DNA of 64,000 nt from Flavobacterium sufflavum (GTDB lineage: Bacteria; Bacteroidota; Bacteroidia; Flavobacteriales; Flavobacteriaceae). A model generated the notes under the pieces. It saw nothing but the letters and a program-made list of their open reading frames with translations, was not told the origin of the DNA and did no database searches. Location of the stretch: the NCBI RefSeq assembly GCF_004016525.1, contig NZ_SACJ01000001.1, positions 62,001 through 126,000 on the forward strand. Direction: 5' to 3'. Positions within the stretch are counted from its first letter, which is position 1; every line of letters begins with the position of its first letter. Both the position numbers and the translations under genes were made by a program. Positions 62,881-64,000 of the stretch are shown here, in pieces.

Positions 62881-64000
62881 ATGAAAAAAATAGTTTTCGT
62901 TTTTCCCATTGTTTCCCTACTCTCATTATGCTTTCTTTTCTCCTGTAAAAAGAATGAAGTAATGAATCTAAACACGCTTACTTCTGATACAATTAAAAAA
63001 GACAAAAATACTTTTGACAACACTGCCATTGATTCATTTTTCGAAAACTATCCATTATTAAAAAAGTACCAGGCAGATGTAGAGAAACTATATCAAAAAC
63101 ACCAATACCATTATATTTGGTTTGGCAAAAACGGCATCAATGAATTTGCGAGCTTATTATACGACAAAATCAATAATCTGGACGAAGAAGGAATCCAGAT
63201 CAAAGTTCCTTACAAAGACAAATTGGAAGAACTTTACAACAGTTCTGAAAATAATATGATGCCAAATATTGAAACCGAACTCTTAAATTCGTCATTGTAT
63301 TTTTTTTACGCCATGAATGTGTACCATGGCTTAGATGCTGCTAAATCAGTAGAAATCGAATGGTATATTCCCCGAAAAAAACAATCCTACATTAGTTATT
63401 TAGATTCGCTTTTAAGCAATCCTTCTTTAATTAACAAAGAAGAGAAAAACCTCATCAGCCAATATTTTCTACTCAAAAAAGCACTTCAAAAATATCGCCA
63501 AATGGAAAAACAAGGCGGATGGAACACCATTACTATTGACACCGCCGTTACTTCTTATAAAATAGGCGATAGTGCTAAAGCCATTGCCGAAATCAGAAAA
63601 CGATTATTTCTCTCTGAAGATCTTAAAACAAATTCGGAGAGTTCTATTTACGACAAAGCATTATCCAAAGGAATTTTAAATTACAAGGTTCGAAGGGGAT
63701 TTCTCCCAAGCAACATTATTACAAATGAACTTATCAAAGATTTAAATGTCCCCATTAGCGAACGCATCAAAACTATCATAATCAACATGGAACGCTGTCG
63801 ATGGGTTTCCAGTGATATTCCAAAGGCGAAAGAATTAATAGCCATCAACATTCCTTCTTTCCTGTTATCGTATTTCAAAAATCAGGAAGTAGTTTTGCGT
63901 TCTAAAGTAGTGGTGGGTAAAACCATGAATAAAACCGTTATTTTTAGCGCCCCCATGAAATACATCGTTTTTAGTCCGTACTGGAATGTGCCCACAAGTA
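62881..64000 (+). CDS. L,D-transpeptidase (YcbB/LdtD-like), N-terminal part, cut by window end
   Basis: The frame is open from ATG 62881 to the right edge, 373 codons visible. A lipoprotein signal (LLSLCFLFSCKKNE, Cys22) is followed by a helical scaffold domain (YHYIWFGKNGINEFASLLYD, LYFFYAMNVYHGLDAAKSVE) and a region resembling the peptidoglycan-binding part. Then NMERCRWVSSDIPKAKELIA, INIPSFLLSYF and SKVVVGKTMNKTVIFSAPMK begin the YkuD catalytic domain, as in LdtD. The family forms 3-3 cross-links in peptidoglycan. The catalytic His/Cys motif lies beyond the window, so activity cannot be judged. Confidence 0.88.
   Translation, partial: MKKIVFVFPIVSLLSLCFLFSCKKNEVMNLNTLTSDTIKKDKNTFDNTAIDSFFENYPLLKKYQADVEKLYQKHQYHYIWFGKNGINEFASLLYDKINNLDEEGIQIKVPYKDKLEELYNSSENNMMPNIETELLNSSLYFFYAMNVYHGLDAAKSVEIEWYIPRKKQSYISYLDSLLSNPSLINKEEKNLISQYFLLKKALQKYRQMEKQGGWNTITIDTAVTSYKIGDSAKAIAEIRKRLFLSEDLKTNSESSIYDKALSKGILNYKVRRGFLPSNIITNELIKDLNVPISERIKTIIINMERCRWVSSDIPKAKELIAINIPSFLLSYFKNQEVVLRSKVVVGKTMNKTVIFSAPMKYIVFSPYWNVPTS

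Overview
The window looks like a stretch of chromosome from a Flavobacterium-like member of the Bacteroidota. The DNA is AT-rich. It carries a SusC/SusD pair, an adhesin with SprB-type repeats and a type IX secretion C-terminal domain, a DnaE with a fused N-terminal exonuclease, a leuCD-leuA-like-leuB operon, and promoters matching the Bacteroidota pattern (TTTG or TTGA, about 18-19 bases, then TAnnTTTG). No rRNA, tRNA, IS element, integrase or CRISPR array was recognised.

Region 1 (1-23.5 kb) is a polysaccharide utilisation locus whose enzymes fit rhamnogalacturonan-I/pectin. It holds the 3' end of a GH115 alpha-glucuronidase, two CE12-type acetylesterase genes (one with two tandem SGNH domains), a GH2 beta-galactosidase, SusC/SusD, a GntR regulator with a ligand-sensing domain, an esterase-GH43 fusion, a PL9 lyase, a GH105 unsaturated uronyl hydrolase, a GH28 polygalacturonase and a GH106 alpha-L-rhamnosidase. 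Esterases remove acetyl groups, PL9/GH28 cut the backbone, GH105/GH106 trim the ends, GH2/GH43 remove side chains, and SusCD imports oligosaccharides. Three of its intergenic regions share a CAGG-N6-CAGG direct repeat oriented with transcription, a candidate operator.

Region 2 (23.7-43.0 kb) starts with dnaE. A 14.4-kb block of nine genes (28.4-42.8 kb) is bounded by two direct copies of the dnaE promoter and 5' end, about 226 bp each and colinear without gaps; the outer copy is a degenerate fragment. This looks like an island inserted by recombination at dnaE. It encodes an outer-membrane barrel protein, a 2124-residue repetitive T9SS adhesin, a formyltransferase, a signal-less periplasmic-binding-protein-like protein, a phage-tail-collar (MdpB-like) protein, a divergent pair (HEAGH metalloprotease-like protein and aspartyl/asparaginyl beta-hydroxylase), and a pair resembling dolichol-phosphate-mannose synthase plus a TMTC-like TPR mannosyltransferase. 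The tail collar/binding protein/formyltransferase//HEAGH/hydroxylase cassette is the best candidate for an undescribed system.

Region 3 (43.1-64 kb) is mostly housekeeping: an S8 lipoprotein protease; the leu operon with a clear promoter; an RRM RNA-binding protein; a small lipoprotein; rpsP-rimM followed by trmN6; an acyl-CoA (glutaryl-CoA-like) dehydrogenase; a DUF3050 protein; an SGNH lipoprotein; a Fe-S group (Mrp, NifU-like, ferredoxin); a membrane AraC regulator with an alkyltransferase-like protein; trmB-lysE; an ammonium transporter; and the start of an L,D-transpeptidase cut by the window edge.
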